Positions 32,049-43,633 of a stretch of 64,000 nt of DNA are shown in pieces. Position numbers and translations under genes: made by a program. The notes under the pieces are model-generated. The model worked only from the letters and a program-made list of their open reading frames with translations, was not told where the DNA came from and did no database searches. The stretch's first letter is position 1; each line of letters begins with the position of its first letter. The stretch is taken from contig OX422185.1 of NCBI GenBank assembly GCA_949130485.1, forward strand, positions 4,813,928 to 4,877,927, given 5' to 3'. The DNA is from Agelas oroides (taxonomy: Eukaryota; Porifera; Demospongiae; Agelasida; Agelasidae).

Positions 32049-32883
32049 ACATTGCTACTTGTGGTATACGTATACTTAATTGCGTTTGCTTATTTTGCTG
32101 TTTTTATGTTTTATTATAACTCCTGTATCACATTGTAATAAAATAATTTGGATCTTTTGAGGCAAAATTAGAGGAAAGTGAAAAATGTTCATATACCTAT
32201 CTTTAGCAAATGTAAGTACCTTCATGCTAAGGTATATAGCTAATTTGGGCACTGTAAAATCCAGTGTCAAATCTTTGGCCCTGTATAGTCTCCATGGATA
32301 CTTCAATGATAACTGTATCCAGCCGTGGTGTCAAACTTCAGTAAGTCCTCTCACGCAGGCTTGGAAAGACAGGCTAAAACGTTGGGCATACACATGTTTA
32401 TATATTAAAACCACTGCCATGAGTCCAAGACCATGCGGTTTGCATAAATACAATTTTGGTATATAAACTGACTTGCAAACAATAGTGTTATCTTGGCTAG
32501 AATGGCATGCATGTGTTAAAAATGTAACATATCAAATTAAGAGGTCAAGACATCTGGTCATCTAATGTCACATGTGCATGCTGTGTCTCCAGCTAAAGAT
32601 GTTTTTCTGAACGGTCCTTTGAGGCCTATTACAAACAGCATTATAAGCTTGTGTTCACATGTTGCCAGCAGTCACCATGGGACCAATTTGATTCTATAGA
32701 CTACACACACACAAATCCACTAGCTCTGTATGGTTATTAGCTTAGAGTGACCTATACAGAGAATGAGGTGGCATTCTAGAGAATTCATAAGCTCTGTGCT
32801 TTGGCATACTGTAGACAACAGACACCCCAAAATCTATGAAAGTCACTTATCAAACTTCAGTTATCCGAATCTTCAGTAATCCA

Positions 32884-32912
32884 ACCCCCCCCCCCCCCCC
32901 CCCCCCCCCCAA
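32884..32912. repeat. Poly-C tract
   Basis: About 28 consecutive C followed by A6 and T5. The length may be inexact because of sequencing. Confidence 0.85.
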
Positions 32913-34125
32913 AAAATTTTTTGTTCATTGCTGTTGTTTATTCACTGTATTATGTGGAAATGAATCTGCTTTGAACAGCTATTATACTGTTTCAAACATG
33001 CAGTTCAGGTATCTGAACACCCTCCAGTCCCAACATGTTCGGATAAGTGACTAAAGTCCTACTGTATCTAAGTGCCTATTTAGAATACTACTTAAATTCA
33101 GGATATTGCCCACTTCTGTTTTGCAGTAATATCTGTCCTGTATGATTAGCTACCTTTATGAGGCAAACTAGTTATCCTTAGTGTTGAAATGATACAGGTA
33201 GGACCAGTAACATTACTGCATGGGAAGAACCACTGAAGTACATGCCAGACAATGCAGTCAGTCACCAAATGTAAGGGTCAGTTGCACTTGTATTTAGCAT
33301 GTAGATTTTATATATATAGCTCACTGTAAAAACATTTAGGTTACTTCAACCATATTTCAGTTATCTCAGTTGCATGTGTGTGGTGTACACATCATGAAGT
33401 TCAAGGAATGCCTCTTCTGAATACCTTGAAATCAAAATGTTGAGAACAACTTCTTCAACTTAATTAAACCCATGCAGTCTTCTTTTCAGAACATCTATTA
33501 ATTATCATTTCTGGAAAAGGTTTGGTTGCATACTTATGGTAGAAATGTAGCTTCTGAAAGAAACTAATTTAACTAAAGAAGAAGCTCTTGGATTCCTGAG
33601 ACTTTTGGTAATGATACGGTATTGATACCACTCTGGTGCAACTGAGATAACTTACAAATATGGTTATACATGAAGTAAAATCCTTGGTGTCATGCATAGT
33701 GAAGCCGTTCGAAAGTCATGAGTCCAAGACGAATTGCCCCTATGTGCACAAACTTTCAATAGCCAGTAGTTTTTATGTATCTCGGGTAGATAAATTTAAT
33801 AGTTGTAGCACATCCGAATTGAAATTTGCTGTTTTTCCGTTGCGAGCAGTGTGAACACTCAATGGAATACGGAAAAATCCGCTGTAGCTACGTGTATACG
33901 TGTGTGCATGCACGTACCAGTCCTCGTGAACAAACCGAGCTAGACAGCCGCTCCGCTAACGGTCTATTAAATCCGTTCACCGTAAGTTTTCTGTTAGACC
34001 TTCCTGCGCGGAACGAGAGCTCTTCAAGTGGGCCACCCTCGGGCAGTACAAATCGGCTTTCCATGAACTCTTCCAAAATCCTTAGTGACAGTTTTGGTAG
34101 TACCTGGTTGCAGAATTTTGTACGT

Positions 34126-34193
<68 letters not shown>

Positions 34194-34262
34194 CAGATAG
34201 ATAGATAGATACATACATACATAGATACATAGATACATAGATAGATAGATGGATAGATAGAT
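34126..34262. repeat. (GATA)n microsatellite
   Basis: About 34 tetranucleotide units with a few GACA/CATA variants. On the minus strand it follows AATAAAATCTTATC, so it may be the expanded tail of a retroposon whose 3' part lies at 34263-34370. Confidence 0.95.
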
Positions 34263-34485
34263 AAGATTTTATTTTGGTAGAGCAGAAATGCTGTATCTAC
34301 AATACACGTAGGTTCATGCTGTAACCGAAGAAGCCTCACAATTATCCAGAAGCCGACATCTTGCTGCAAATTAGCGCTAGGTCATTGCGTCATTTCCGCT
34401 CTACAATTAAAATCTGCTGACCGTTTAGCAGAACGGCTGGAGAGACCCTGGGACATAGACAAGAGAGGGTGCTGTTCGTCTAGCC

Positions 34486-35445
34486 ATGGCTACCACAATT
34501 GATGGTGGTGCGGTTAATTATAAGGCAGTGTTACTCTCTGCGTTGCGAAAGCTAAACCAGGAATTAACCAAGAAAGTTGGCGATGGAAGAGAAAACTTCG
34601 AGGTGATGAAATTTGACCGCTTGGATGAGTTTTTGAACAGTGACTGTAAAGTGAGTATAGTCTATGTGACACCGGTGTTTAGCTACGTCCAGTGCATGAA
34701 GGCCGTTGGTGTGAAGACGCGGGCTGAACTTGAGGAGATGTGGAAGGGGTGCTACCATGATGAAGAGGTGAGGGAGTGCGTGGAAGAGCTTTTGAGTTTA
34801 GAGGAGAGTCTGGAGGAGCTTTTTGGTGACATTGATGTGGAGTTGCAAAAAGCAGAGGATCAACTTGCCATCCAGAATGTCACCAAGGTGGGTGATCAGC
34901 TGCCAGCTGATCTGTCTCTCACCGAGTGCCGCTCAGGAGAGGTGGTCCAACTTGAGGATGTTTGGAAGCAGTCCAAGTTCACACTCTTTGATGCTTTCAA
35001 ATTTTACTCTTGAGGTGAATGTAACAAGCACCTGGAGGGTATAGTGGCAAGGAAGAAGGAATTTGAGCAACTAGGGTGTCAGGTGGTTGTCGTATGTTGT
35101 GGAACACGAAAGAATGGTCTAACATGGATGCAGAAAAGTAGCTGCCCTTTTCTGCACCTCCTTGACCCAGACAGAGTGTTCTACCGACAGGTTGGGCTGC
35201 GAAGGTTTCTCAAGGATACTGCCTGTGTTAAGACCTTCGTACGGTACGCAGATGAGTTTGTAGCAGGTACATGGCCACCAAAGGGTTTGTCTCCATCCGA
35301 CTATCCAGGCACCGATCTTGCCGTAATGGGAGGTGACTTTATTGTTGACTCAACTGGCAAGCTATTGTATGCTCACCACTCCAAAAATCAATACGACAGA
35401 CCGAACATTGAAGCATTGCTGAAACTGTTGCAAGGATATAAATAA
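34486..35445 (+). CDS. Selenoprotein copy E: peroxiredoxin-like protein with Sec-Gly-Glu-Cys
   Basis: 319 residues with one in-frame TGA at 35011-35013 (codon 176), then GGT GAA TGT. It starts in GCCATGGCT. It is very close to copy D (ELEEMWKGCYHDEEVRECVE, AEDQLAIQNVTKVGDQLPAD, MQKSSCPFLHLLDPDRVFYR), but the residues around Sec differ (KFYS-U-GEC instead of KFYF-U-PPC). The charged Glu in the x-x positions could change the redox potential. Codon 187 (35044) is GTG, so no independent downstream start exists there. The stop is TAA at 35443-35445 and a SECIS-like hairpin follows at 35501-35548. Intronless. Confidence 0.85.
35011..35013 (+). other. UGA codon read as selenocysteine (copy E)
   Basis: In-frame TGA between KFYS and GEC. 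Confidence 0.83.
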
Positions 35446-35500
35446 AAATACTTTGGTCAATTTACTTAACCTACTATTTTTTTAGTTGCATTCCAAGTGG

Positions 35501-35548
35501 CATAATATGAAGCTCACACTCTCAATCTGATTTCAAGAGGGGTGTATG
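35501..35548 (+). promoter_or_regulatory. SECIS element of copy E (weaker)
   Basis: AUGA at 35507-35510, AGCUCACACUC, UCAA, apical UCUGAUUUCAAGAG, right arm GGGUGUAUGCU and GAA. Nine of 11 helix positions pair (one U-U, one C-A mismatch), and the apical mini-stem is poor. The quartet and AA are intact, so it is probably functional but perhaps less efficient. Confidence 0.72.
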
Positions 35549-35918
35549 CTGAAGTGCTACTGTGCTACTTTGAATGAATTGTTGCATGTAAATATATGAG
35601 TAACTGCAGTTTTTTTTTCTTTTGTTATTGTTGTTGTGGTCAATGTGAGAGCTGCTACAAGTTTGCATGTGTAAAACACAGAGGGAAATCTCTTGAGCAT
35701 GCTTTTTGTTTAGGGATGGGATACAGCTAGGCCATTGCAATCTTACGCCTTCCGGGTATGTGAGTAGTTTAGAGATCTCCACCAGCAGAACTTACAACAC
35801 AATCGCTATGGATCTTAGACCTTTTATCTAAGCTTTCGTGCCACTCACTGTGCAGAGCCTAGGCTCCTATGTATGCATAGAGGCCTCTGCATGTTGCACA
35901 GCATGGTGTACGTCTATA

Positions 35919-36239
35919 TAGCCTCGATCCCATGCCTCCCCTGTTTTGATCTTCCCTTTGCATTCACAATAATACGGAAGATTGGCGAAAAATTAAAGCA
36001 AGAGGATGTAGTCTTGTGCCCAGACCCCACCTGAGAGGAGAGGGTCTGGCGACACTCAGCTGATTCCTTGGGCTTCATTGAGAATTTGTAGCTTACTGTA
36101 TAAGTTGCAAAATGATAACTCATTTATGTGCCAAAGATAGTGCTGTGTCATCGTGCTGAAGTTACCAGTCTTCAGCTCCCGTGTATTATTGTGAACGCAA
36201 ATGGAAGGTAGAAATGGGGGAGGCCTGGGAACGAGGCTA
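35919..36239. mobile_element. MULE-like MITE, TAGCCTCGATCCC ends
   Basis: Left TAGCCTCGATCCCATGCCTC and right GAGGCCTGGGAACGAGGCTA. Inner arms TTGCATTCACAATAATACGG and GTGTATTATTGTGAACGCAA are inverse. GTGTACGTC is present directly after (36240-36248) and just before (35906-35914, separated by TATA). Confidence 0.75.
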
Positions 36240-37318
36240 GTGTACGTCAATGGCAGGTTAAAAATGCCCTGCATGTGCCTCTTTATACATACAGACAGTA
36301 TTAGTGGGATCATCCTGACACCCCAATAACCTGTAGGCCTTGGTAGAAAATACATATTTTTAAGTGTTGATTACAATCATGGTTTTTGTATTGGTTGTAG
36401 CACCTTGTACTGTTTACTTTAACACTTTAGTTTTGTATGGATCTGAAGATTCCCTTCCATGGTTAATGCTGTTAGTGTAGAGTGCATGGTTAGCTAATTA
36501 CAACTTTTCTGAAACATTGTAGATCGCTGGATATAAGTACATGCACTTGATTGTACCAGTATAGATTTTGTTCTTGCAAAACGTGATTTGTTACGCTACC
36601 ATAATTTGGGGAATAACAGGTACTTCTGAGCAACAAGAATTAGACTTTCCTGATCGAATGCCCAAGAACCAGAAGAGGTAGGACGCAATCATGTGACGAC
36701 GACTATTAACTGACATTCCAAGGCCAAGAAATGTTGAGGCAAGCTAAACGAACAACTCTATAGCTATATGCACGATGGGCGCAGCTGGCGTGCATAGTTT
36801 TCGACAAAATTGAAGATATTTGGCAGTTAAATGGCCTCCTGTGACTCACCTTGTGTCAAACTAGCAACTTGCAAGCTTAACCTGCGCAATGACCAATAAT
36901 AACCAATTTTGACTAGCCAGATACCTTCAGCTTAGTCGAAAACCCTGTGCGCCCATTGTGACTTAGCCCATAGTGCAATACTGGTAGCTTGCATCCATGA
37001 TTCTTGCCCTTGGAATGTCATCAGAGCACACTAATTGTCCCCATGACGTGACATCATGTCCTCCCTCCTCTGGCCAAGAGCATTGGAAACTAGCTTGCAA
37101 TCTCATTTGACCAAGTGCACTGTAGCCTCGTTCCCATATACAAAGTTCCTTTTGTTCACAGCAAGAATCTTCTTTGGAGGCTATGCACAACTTTCAGCAA
37201 TGCTATACAACCACCGAGAAAGGCGAGAATCCTAACTGTAGCCACTTTTGAATTATTGTCATTTTGTATAATTATGAGTGAAATTCAATTGAGAACAAGA
37301 GGTGCATTGAAAAGAACA

Positions 37319-37587
37319 ATAGACCTTATGCAGTGGGTGTGGCTTCAAGGTTAGCAACCGCTATTTATGTTGCCATGGTAACACCAATTTTATATGACAA
37401 TTCGTATAGTCCAAATGACTCAAATCTCAAATATAAAAGTTATCGGCCTTATGGTTGGTTTTTTAAAAATCGTCAAACTTTGGCATTTAAGTATTGAGTT
37501 CTATGGTGAGTGGCAAAAATTGTGTTACCATGGCAACATAAATAGCGGTTGCTAACCTTGAAGCCACACCCCCTGCATAAGGTCTAT
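37319..37587. mobile_element. Foldback MITE, about 270 bp
   Basis: Arms of about 75 bp: ATAGACCTTATGCAG.GGGTGTGGCTTCAAGG and the inverse ending GCATAAGGTCTAT, including GCTATTTATGTTGCCATGGT on one side and ACCATGGCAACATAAATAGC on the other. Confidence 0.85.
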
Positions 37588-38149
37588 AGGCAAAGCATAT
37601 GGGAATAGAACATTGGGTGGAAATCTGAGCATATAATCTACCAAGGCCTAGGCTTTGTTGTAGTTAACCCACTGTTGTGCGTAAATGGCAGGTTAAATAC
37701 CATCAAATAAAACGCATGATCCAATCTTGGCAAGAAATTCAATTCTGGGAATTTATGGGTGGATCCAACTTAGCGCAAGCCACCACTAATTAATTTTGGG
37801 TTGATCCAATTCACCGCAATACCAGGAATGAAGCCCCTCAGTTGTCCCAGTTAGTGACAACAAAGGGCGGTCAAGAACAACTTCCAGGAAAAAGAGCTAT
37901 CCCAAAGATGTTCTACTTTGGTGTTTGTAAGACTTTGTTGCTGCAGCTGCACCAAGAACTTCATTTCTGGAGAACTGAAGGCCAGGAACTCTTGCATCTC
38001 CGAGTGTGCAAGCAAAAAAATTTTCGGGTTTGTAAACGCATGATCGCAAGAAATTCAATTCCTGGAATTTATGGGTGGATCTAACTTAATGCATGCCCAC
38101 TCAAATGATTTTTGCATGCGTTTTATTCGGTATACACTCAGTATTATAT

Positions 38150-38556
38150 TACCGTAATCTCCCGAAAATAGGCCCACCCTCGAAAATACGCCCACCCCCC
38201 TTTTTTGAATGAAGTTGTTGCAAAGGGTGGTTTACTCTCAAAAGTACGCCCACCCATTTATGCCGTAGTACATGCTGTTATGCTAAGCAAGAAGCACCGA
38301 AGAAGCCACACCGTGCAAGAGGAGGGACTAACAAATGAAGGCAGACACCATTTGCTGTTATTGCGAAAGCATGGACATGACAAAAGAGGCATTGCATAAT
38401 CACTGCATGCGCAAATAACAAGGGCTAGACTAACTGCGTGTGAGGTGGGCGTATTTTCGAGAGAAATATCACAACTCTCGAAAATACGCCCACCCCCCTC
38501 TTTTAGGAGCCACTTAGGTCCATCGCCCATGGGTGTATTTTCGAGAGATTACGGTA
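38150..38556. mobile_element. 407-bp MITE (TACCGTAATCTCCCGAAAA ends)
   Basis: Left TACCGTAATCTCCCGAAAAT and right ATTTTCGAGAGATTACGGTA are inverse. Internal sub-repeats of CTCGAAAATACGCCCACCCC occur in both orientations. A start-like fragment (TACCGTAGTGTCCCGCAAAT) with a poly-C run appears at 57754. Confidence 0.85.
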
Positions 38557-39429
38557 TTCCCTGACACCTCAATAACCTATTAACCTGGAGGAGTTGCTAT
38601 CACTTGAACAGCCAAAGTCTGCACACTGCATGATGTGGGACCCCCAGTGGTTATATTTAGGCAGAGAATAGAGATCAGCATCATTTATGTGATTATACAG
38701 TTTATGCAAATCTTCTAGGATTCTTCCTTAATGTAAAGCAATCAAAACTTCACCATGGGAATGTCTGGGAACAAGGCAACTGCACGTGCACTCTTTTATC
38801 CCTCAGACGAATTAAACATACTGCTTGTTGATGTGAACATCATGCAGTGGTTACAAGTGGCATAAAAATACATCTCTTCTACTCACATCTTGGAGAGACA
38901 GGTTAATGCTTGAATCACTGCTCATTTGATGTATAATGTGATTGGAACAAATGGTGAATTGACTTGATTCCCAATTTCCAGGTCTATTTACACATTTGCC
39001 TTTCTTTGTTTCATAGTTGGTTAATTTAAATTCCTGTAAATAAATAGACCAAAAATCAAAAGCGTCAGACAGACAAACAAATTATGTGGTTACGAAACTG
39101 CTGTTTAGGAACAATTCACGAACAATTCACGATTTTTTTCATAAAATAGTTAGTACTGTGTAAACATGAAAACAGCTAGTGCAGACTGTGTGGATGTACA
39201 CCCGCGGTATAAGCACTTGTTGGATACTTGTACTAAATCTGAGTTGGTTACTGTGCAATATTGTATACACTACGTATACTAGTACTGTAGGAAGTTTTAT
39301 ATTGCTCATTCAGCATTGAGGAAGGTCAGAGACAAACCACACGATATGTGTACAAAAACACACAGGAAAAATAACAGATGATCCACCGAGTGGCAGAAAA
39401 CTGTGATATATTATAGTCCCCACACACTT

Positions 39430-40000
39430 GTATAATTAATAGCATGGTTTCGAGTGCAATTTGGGATTAATAGCACGAGTGAATGGCTATTAATTGCACG
39501 AGGCGAAGCCGAGTGCAATTATGCCAATCACGAGTGCTATTATCCCAAATTGTATGAGAAAACATGCTATTGATTGCTAATCATAAACTTTGCCAAGTTG
39601 ACAGTACACTACAATAAGTATGAGCATGTATGAGATAGTCAAGTTTATTGTATACAAGTTTACAGTACACTGTATAGTTTACAGCAAATTGTTGATACTT
39701 ACAAGTTTACAAGTTTATAGTACATTAGATAGTTTACAACAAATTGTTGTTACTTACAAGTCACTGACCAATCAGTGAGCTACTACACTCATGCACTGTT
39801 GACAGTTTGTTTTTCAACCAATCAGAGAGCTATTACACTTTTGCACTGTTGACAGTCTGTTCTTCAGCCAATCAGAGAGCTATTACACTTTCTGCACTGT
39901 TGCTTAGCCAATCAGTGAGCTATTACACTTTTTGCACTGTTTACATGTACAAGAGAAACATTATTTGGCATTTATTGCACTGTTGTTAATGGAGCTTAAG
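39430..40000. repeat. Left arm of a long-range inverted repeat with CCAAT-type tandem units
   Basis: TAGCATGGTTTCGAGTGCAA, TTGGGATTAATAGCACGAGT and AAACTTTGCC reappear inverted at 45260-45380. TTTACAGTACACT and CACTGACCAATCAGTGAGC reappear inverted at 45080-45240. From 39768 the unit CCAATCAG(T/A)GAGCTATTACACTTTTGCACTGTT is repeated four times at about 45-55-base spacing. The first 140 bases also fold back on themselves (CGAGTGCAATTTGGGATTAA / TTATCCCAAATTG). Confidence 0.75.
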
Positions 40001-40919
40001 TATGGACTGTGATATAGTCATATGATTAGACAATAAACACAACATCCTTGCTATCACCCTAGAATATACAGCCTAGGCAGCTCCTTTGATCAGTCTTTTG
40101 GTCAACATATAAACTGGGATGAGAGTTGAAAATTAAGGATTGACCAATCAGAAAGATCCTACTGATTCTCCTAAACCTTCATAATACTGTAGTGCCCCCT
40201 GCTTGGGCATGTGCAAGTTGAGGTGGCAGAGAACACTGTACTTTCAAGGTCGACAAACCTGATAGACTTCTTTGTCTTGTTAAACTTTTAGCACACAGTC
40301 AGTTTTGGGAGTCTTCAACCGTTCACTGTCCATAAAATTGGGGATTTTCCCAGCTTCCTGTCGGCATTGGCATCCAATAATCAGTTTATAATTAAGTTAG
40401 TTAAGATGTGGCCTGGCGGAACCCCTCATGTGGTAGCTTACGACTTATTACACCCGAAGTGGAAAGAAAAACAAAAATATAGTAATGAATGAATGAAAAG
40501 TCACCTAAGTGCACAGCATGCCCAAACTTTTAGCATTTCTTTCCCAGCCTGAGAGGACTTACTGAAGGTTGACACCACAGTTTGAAACATTTATCATTGA
40601 AGTATCTACTGTGCAAGCACTAAGGTCGAGAGCTAATCCACAGCTATTGCACAGGGCCATACATTTGCCATCATGAAATGGGACCTATGGTGACACTGGA
40701 TTTTACAGTGCCCAAACTAGCTATCTTAACATGTACTTACATTTGCTAAAGATGAGAATATGCGATTTTTTTAAAATCCCTGCTAACCTGAGCTATGATC
40801 AAAAATGTTGACACTTCAGTGACCACACTAAACTTCATCCTGACTTGCAGCACTGGAGCCTTGTATAATAACTAAGGTAGGTACACTGTCAACAAGCTAA
40901 CCCTTTCTCCTCCAAGCCT

Positions 40920-41220
40920 TGGAGGCTAACACACACCCACACACACACACACACACAGTGAAAACCCAAGAAGGGCAAATGTGTATTTATGTAGACCTAG
41001 TTATTCTAGGTCTTCCAAAAATTTTTATTATCTTTGTTACCAATCTTTCTGAAAACCTGGCGTTCAGCTAGGCAGCAGTAGTAGCCTTTATATACTCTGG
41101 CTTGTTCAGAACAATTATGGGTTTTGTACAACACATATTCATTGACAGGATATGGGTTATTCATTGACAGTTGATGAGCTGTGAATCTAGTTATGGATGC
41201 TTGCCAGTAGTTAGATCATA
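40920..41220. repeat. Dispersed repeat with (CA)n head
   Basis: A (CA)n tract, then GTAGACCTAGTTATTCTAGG, AGTAGCCTTTATATA, CTTGTTCAGAACAATTATGG and CATATTCATTGACAG. The same order occurs at 63170-63450, and a weaker version near 62760-62835. Family unknown; possibly a SINE or MITE. Confidence 0.7.
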
Positions 41221-41654
41221 CCTCCTTTCCAATCTCATCCGAATCTCATCCTCCTTGAAACATACAAGTCAAAATTACCCGCAAAAGTGTCAACTAGGTC
41301 TAACTTCATTGATAGTGACTTGAAAAGAAATCCTAGTGGGACTAAAATTCAAAAAAATTTCCTGATGGCATGCCTCCGACTCCTAACGAATCACCATAGG
41401 GTATGGCCCTAGCCTTGTTCTCAGGCCATATATAGACAGCAATTTTTGCCCTCTCTTGAGGATTTTCCTAAACAAAGGCATGATTGCATCACACACAGAT
41501 GGAGGATATGATATCATATTCTTAACTGCACAACTGTGGCTTCAGCATAAGGCCACTAGGTGTTTTGGGCCTATCAATGTTATGCCACACTACCACCTGT
41601 ACGGGAAGATGTCGGCACTATAGGGGCTTTGACCCGAAAAGGTTGCCCCTATAT

Positions 41655-41900
41655 TCTGCCATTTTATTACTTCTAAAGATGTCTTGATAATGGCAACACG
41701 AGTGCAGGTTACTGCAGTTTCAGGGTTCATTGAAGAGGATATGGTGGTCAGAGCAACGGACACCACAGTGAGCCTCCCCCCAGCAACCATCTCCCTAACA
41801 ACGTGCAAGTGTTTGACACCCATCAATTCCATCACTTCACAGTGGAAGCAGCTTGGGCTTCTCACGATAATGAAGGTTGAATTGTAGATCTCACTGAAGC
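41655..41900 (-). CDS. Possible exon or gene fragment of unknown function
   Basis: An open minus-strand stretch reads NSTFIIVRSPSCFHCEVMEL, GVKHLHVVREMVAGGRLTVV and TAVTCTRVAIIKTSLEVIK. Regular hydrophobic alternation suggests beta strands. An acceptor-like TTCAG precedes EIYNS, but no splice partner, start or family was identified. It may be unrelated to the paralogous pair at 43.6 and 50 kb. Confidence 0.25.
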
Positions 41901-42659
41901 TGAACATCATGCAGTCAAAGTTTCCTTGCTGTCAAGAGGCATGATGGTTGAAGGGTCCAGACATCACCTGGGATAATCTCATAAACTGTTGATGACTTGT
42001 AAACAAGCTGATGCACTATAGGTTGTGTATGCATAGTACTGACTGTTTTATGGCTAGTACAAGATCGTTCAACGATACTGTTATTCTTAGGTATTTTGCA
42101 CGGATTTATCCCAATCCAGAAAAGTAGAGGTTTTGTAATCAAGTATTTGCTACACGAGCAGGAGTGCTAGACATTATAAGGTAAATCAAGTTTGCAGGAG
42201 TGAGACCGAAACAGCCCATAAAGCAGACGGCTCTGGTGACAGCTAAATACAACATTTATACTTATGTAATATATGATGCATAACTGAAATTAGGGGACAT
42301 TTATGCCCCCCAAAATCAATACTTTATAGATGTTATAACTGTCTAATTATGTGAGAAAGTATGTATTAATTGTACATAAAATCATTTTGAGGGCTTACCG
42401 TTTAGCAGTACAAACTATGTGCATTTCAGCGATTGATTCCAGTTCTGGGATACCTTTTTACAATTTTGGCTTGTCATTTTGCTGATACATAAACTCAGAA
42501 GCCCCACTGGAACACTTTTTATTTTTTGTATTTTTTATTTTTTGCTGAACAAATTTGTTATATCAGGTCATCAGAAGTAGCTAGTAAGCTAATATAAACT
42601 GATAACCTACAAAGACAAAAGACAAAACTAAAACAAATTTACAATAGCACGTTTAAAAA

Positions 42660-42995
42660 CAGGTAAGGGTAGAAATAGCACTAACATCTGAAGGGGAAAA
42701 ATGAATTTGAATAGAAGTTTGAATGCGCACGTGGCTGTACCATGGAACTGGAGTTAATAGACCGAATAGAATTGCCATAGGGAGTGGATCTAAAAACAGT
42801 GGGAAGGTTTAGAAAAGTAGCAAGCCTGTTAACCATGTTGTAGAACAGGCAGAGTTTTAAACATTTTCTTCTTGTGGCTAATGTTGGAAGGTTGGCGAGT
42901 TGCAAGAGTTCCTCATATCCACATCGCCATCGCTTTAGACAAACATTCAACCCAAACTTCTGAACACCCTCAAGCCTCTCAATTGAAATGTAGAT
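42660..42995 (-). mobile_element. LINE 3'-end remnant (reverse transcriptase C-terminus)
   Basis: The minus strand reads LEGVQKFGLNVCLKRWRCGY, then LPTLATRRKCLKLCLFYNMV, then SMVQPRAHSNFYSNSFFPFR before a stop. The 'L..R R...CL...YN..N' and 'R.HS..Y..SFFPR' patterns are typical of the last part of non-LTR reverse transcriptases. 5'-truncated, non-functional. Confidence 0.72.
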
Positions 42996-43633
42996 TACTT
43001 TGATACCTTTAAAAAAGATGTGTTGCAGCTCAAGCCTAGAATTACATCAAATTACACGTACTGCTGTTTAAGTCGGTTATTTCAGCATTGCAAACAAAAG
43101 GCCCATTGCTTTGAACTCATAAGAAGTTGACAAATTTATTACAAATAACGCAAATCAAAGAACAATAAACAGGGAAGCCTGGGAACAAGGCTATGTTACA
43201 TGTATACATTAGGTTAACTCTAGCTGTTGTCTTATGTGCATGGTGTATAGTACTGACTTACACCAATTTGAGAGCTTAAATAAATGATATATAGCTACAT
43301 AACTAGCATGATAACTTTCAACATGTATCATGCAGATGTTGTAAAGCCTCATGCATTGCTACATACTGTATCATGTGAATCTGCTACGATAAGCTAACTA
43401 ACTTACTCAGTCTACATATCATGCAGGTCTACAAAGTTCATAACTTCTACAGTATATTCAGCAATAAGACTACAAGATCACACATCTGGCTACAAACACA
43501 TTCTATTTCTAGGTTATAAAATCTTGCCTCTGCAATCATTGTTCTATGGAGTACTAACAGAGTTCATCTAAATAGCCTAAAAGCCTAAAACTAAGCAATG
43601 TTCATTACAGAGTAGTCCAGGAATGTCCACACC

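Larger units (their letters stand above)
32060..34485. other. Intergenic spacer between copies D and E
   Basis: No convincing gene. The segment 32190-32310 (TTTAGCAAATGTAAGTACCT…GGGCACTGTAAAATCCAGTGTC) recurs inverted at about 40690-40765. A poly-C run is at 32884-32912 and a GATA microsatellite at 34126-34262. The minus-strand frame 33888-34076 (FVLPEGGPLEELSFRAG) is open but not recognised. Confidence 0.5.
35549..41600. other. Gene-poor, repeat-rich region
   Basis: No gene was recognised in 6 kb. It contains the MITEs at 35919-36239, 37319-37587 and 38150-38556. A dispersed repeat at about 36880-37090 is also present at 49595-49800. A repeat copy at 37788-38100 carries the empty site for the 5779 MITE. 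Inverted-repeat and CCAAT-rich sequence lies at 39430-40000, and a (CA)n-headed repeat at 40920-41220 is shared with 63170-63450. Confidence 0.55.

Noticed and set aside
34024-34369. Ile/Tyr/Ser/Leu repeat frames over the GATA tract.
   Set aside because: Microsatellite translation.
13073-35013. The TGA codons as plain stops or as simple pseudogene lesions.
   Set aside because: The same codon occurs at the same aligned place in four otherwise intact frames, always before x-x-Cys, with SECIS hairpins downstream. Random decay would give varied stops and frameshifts, as in copy C.
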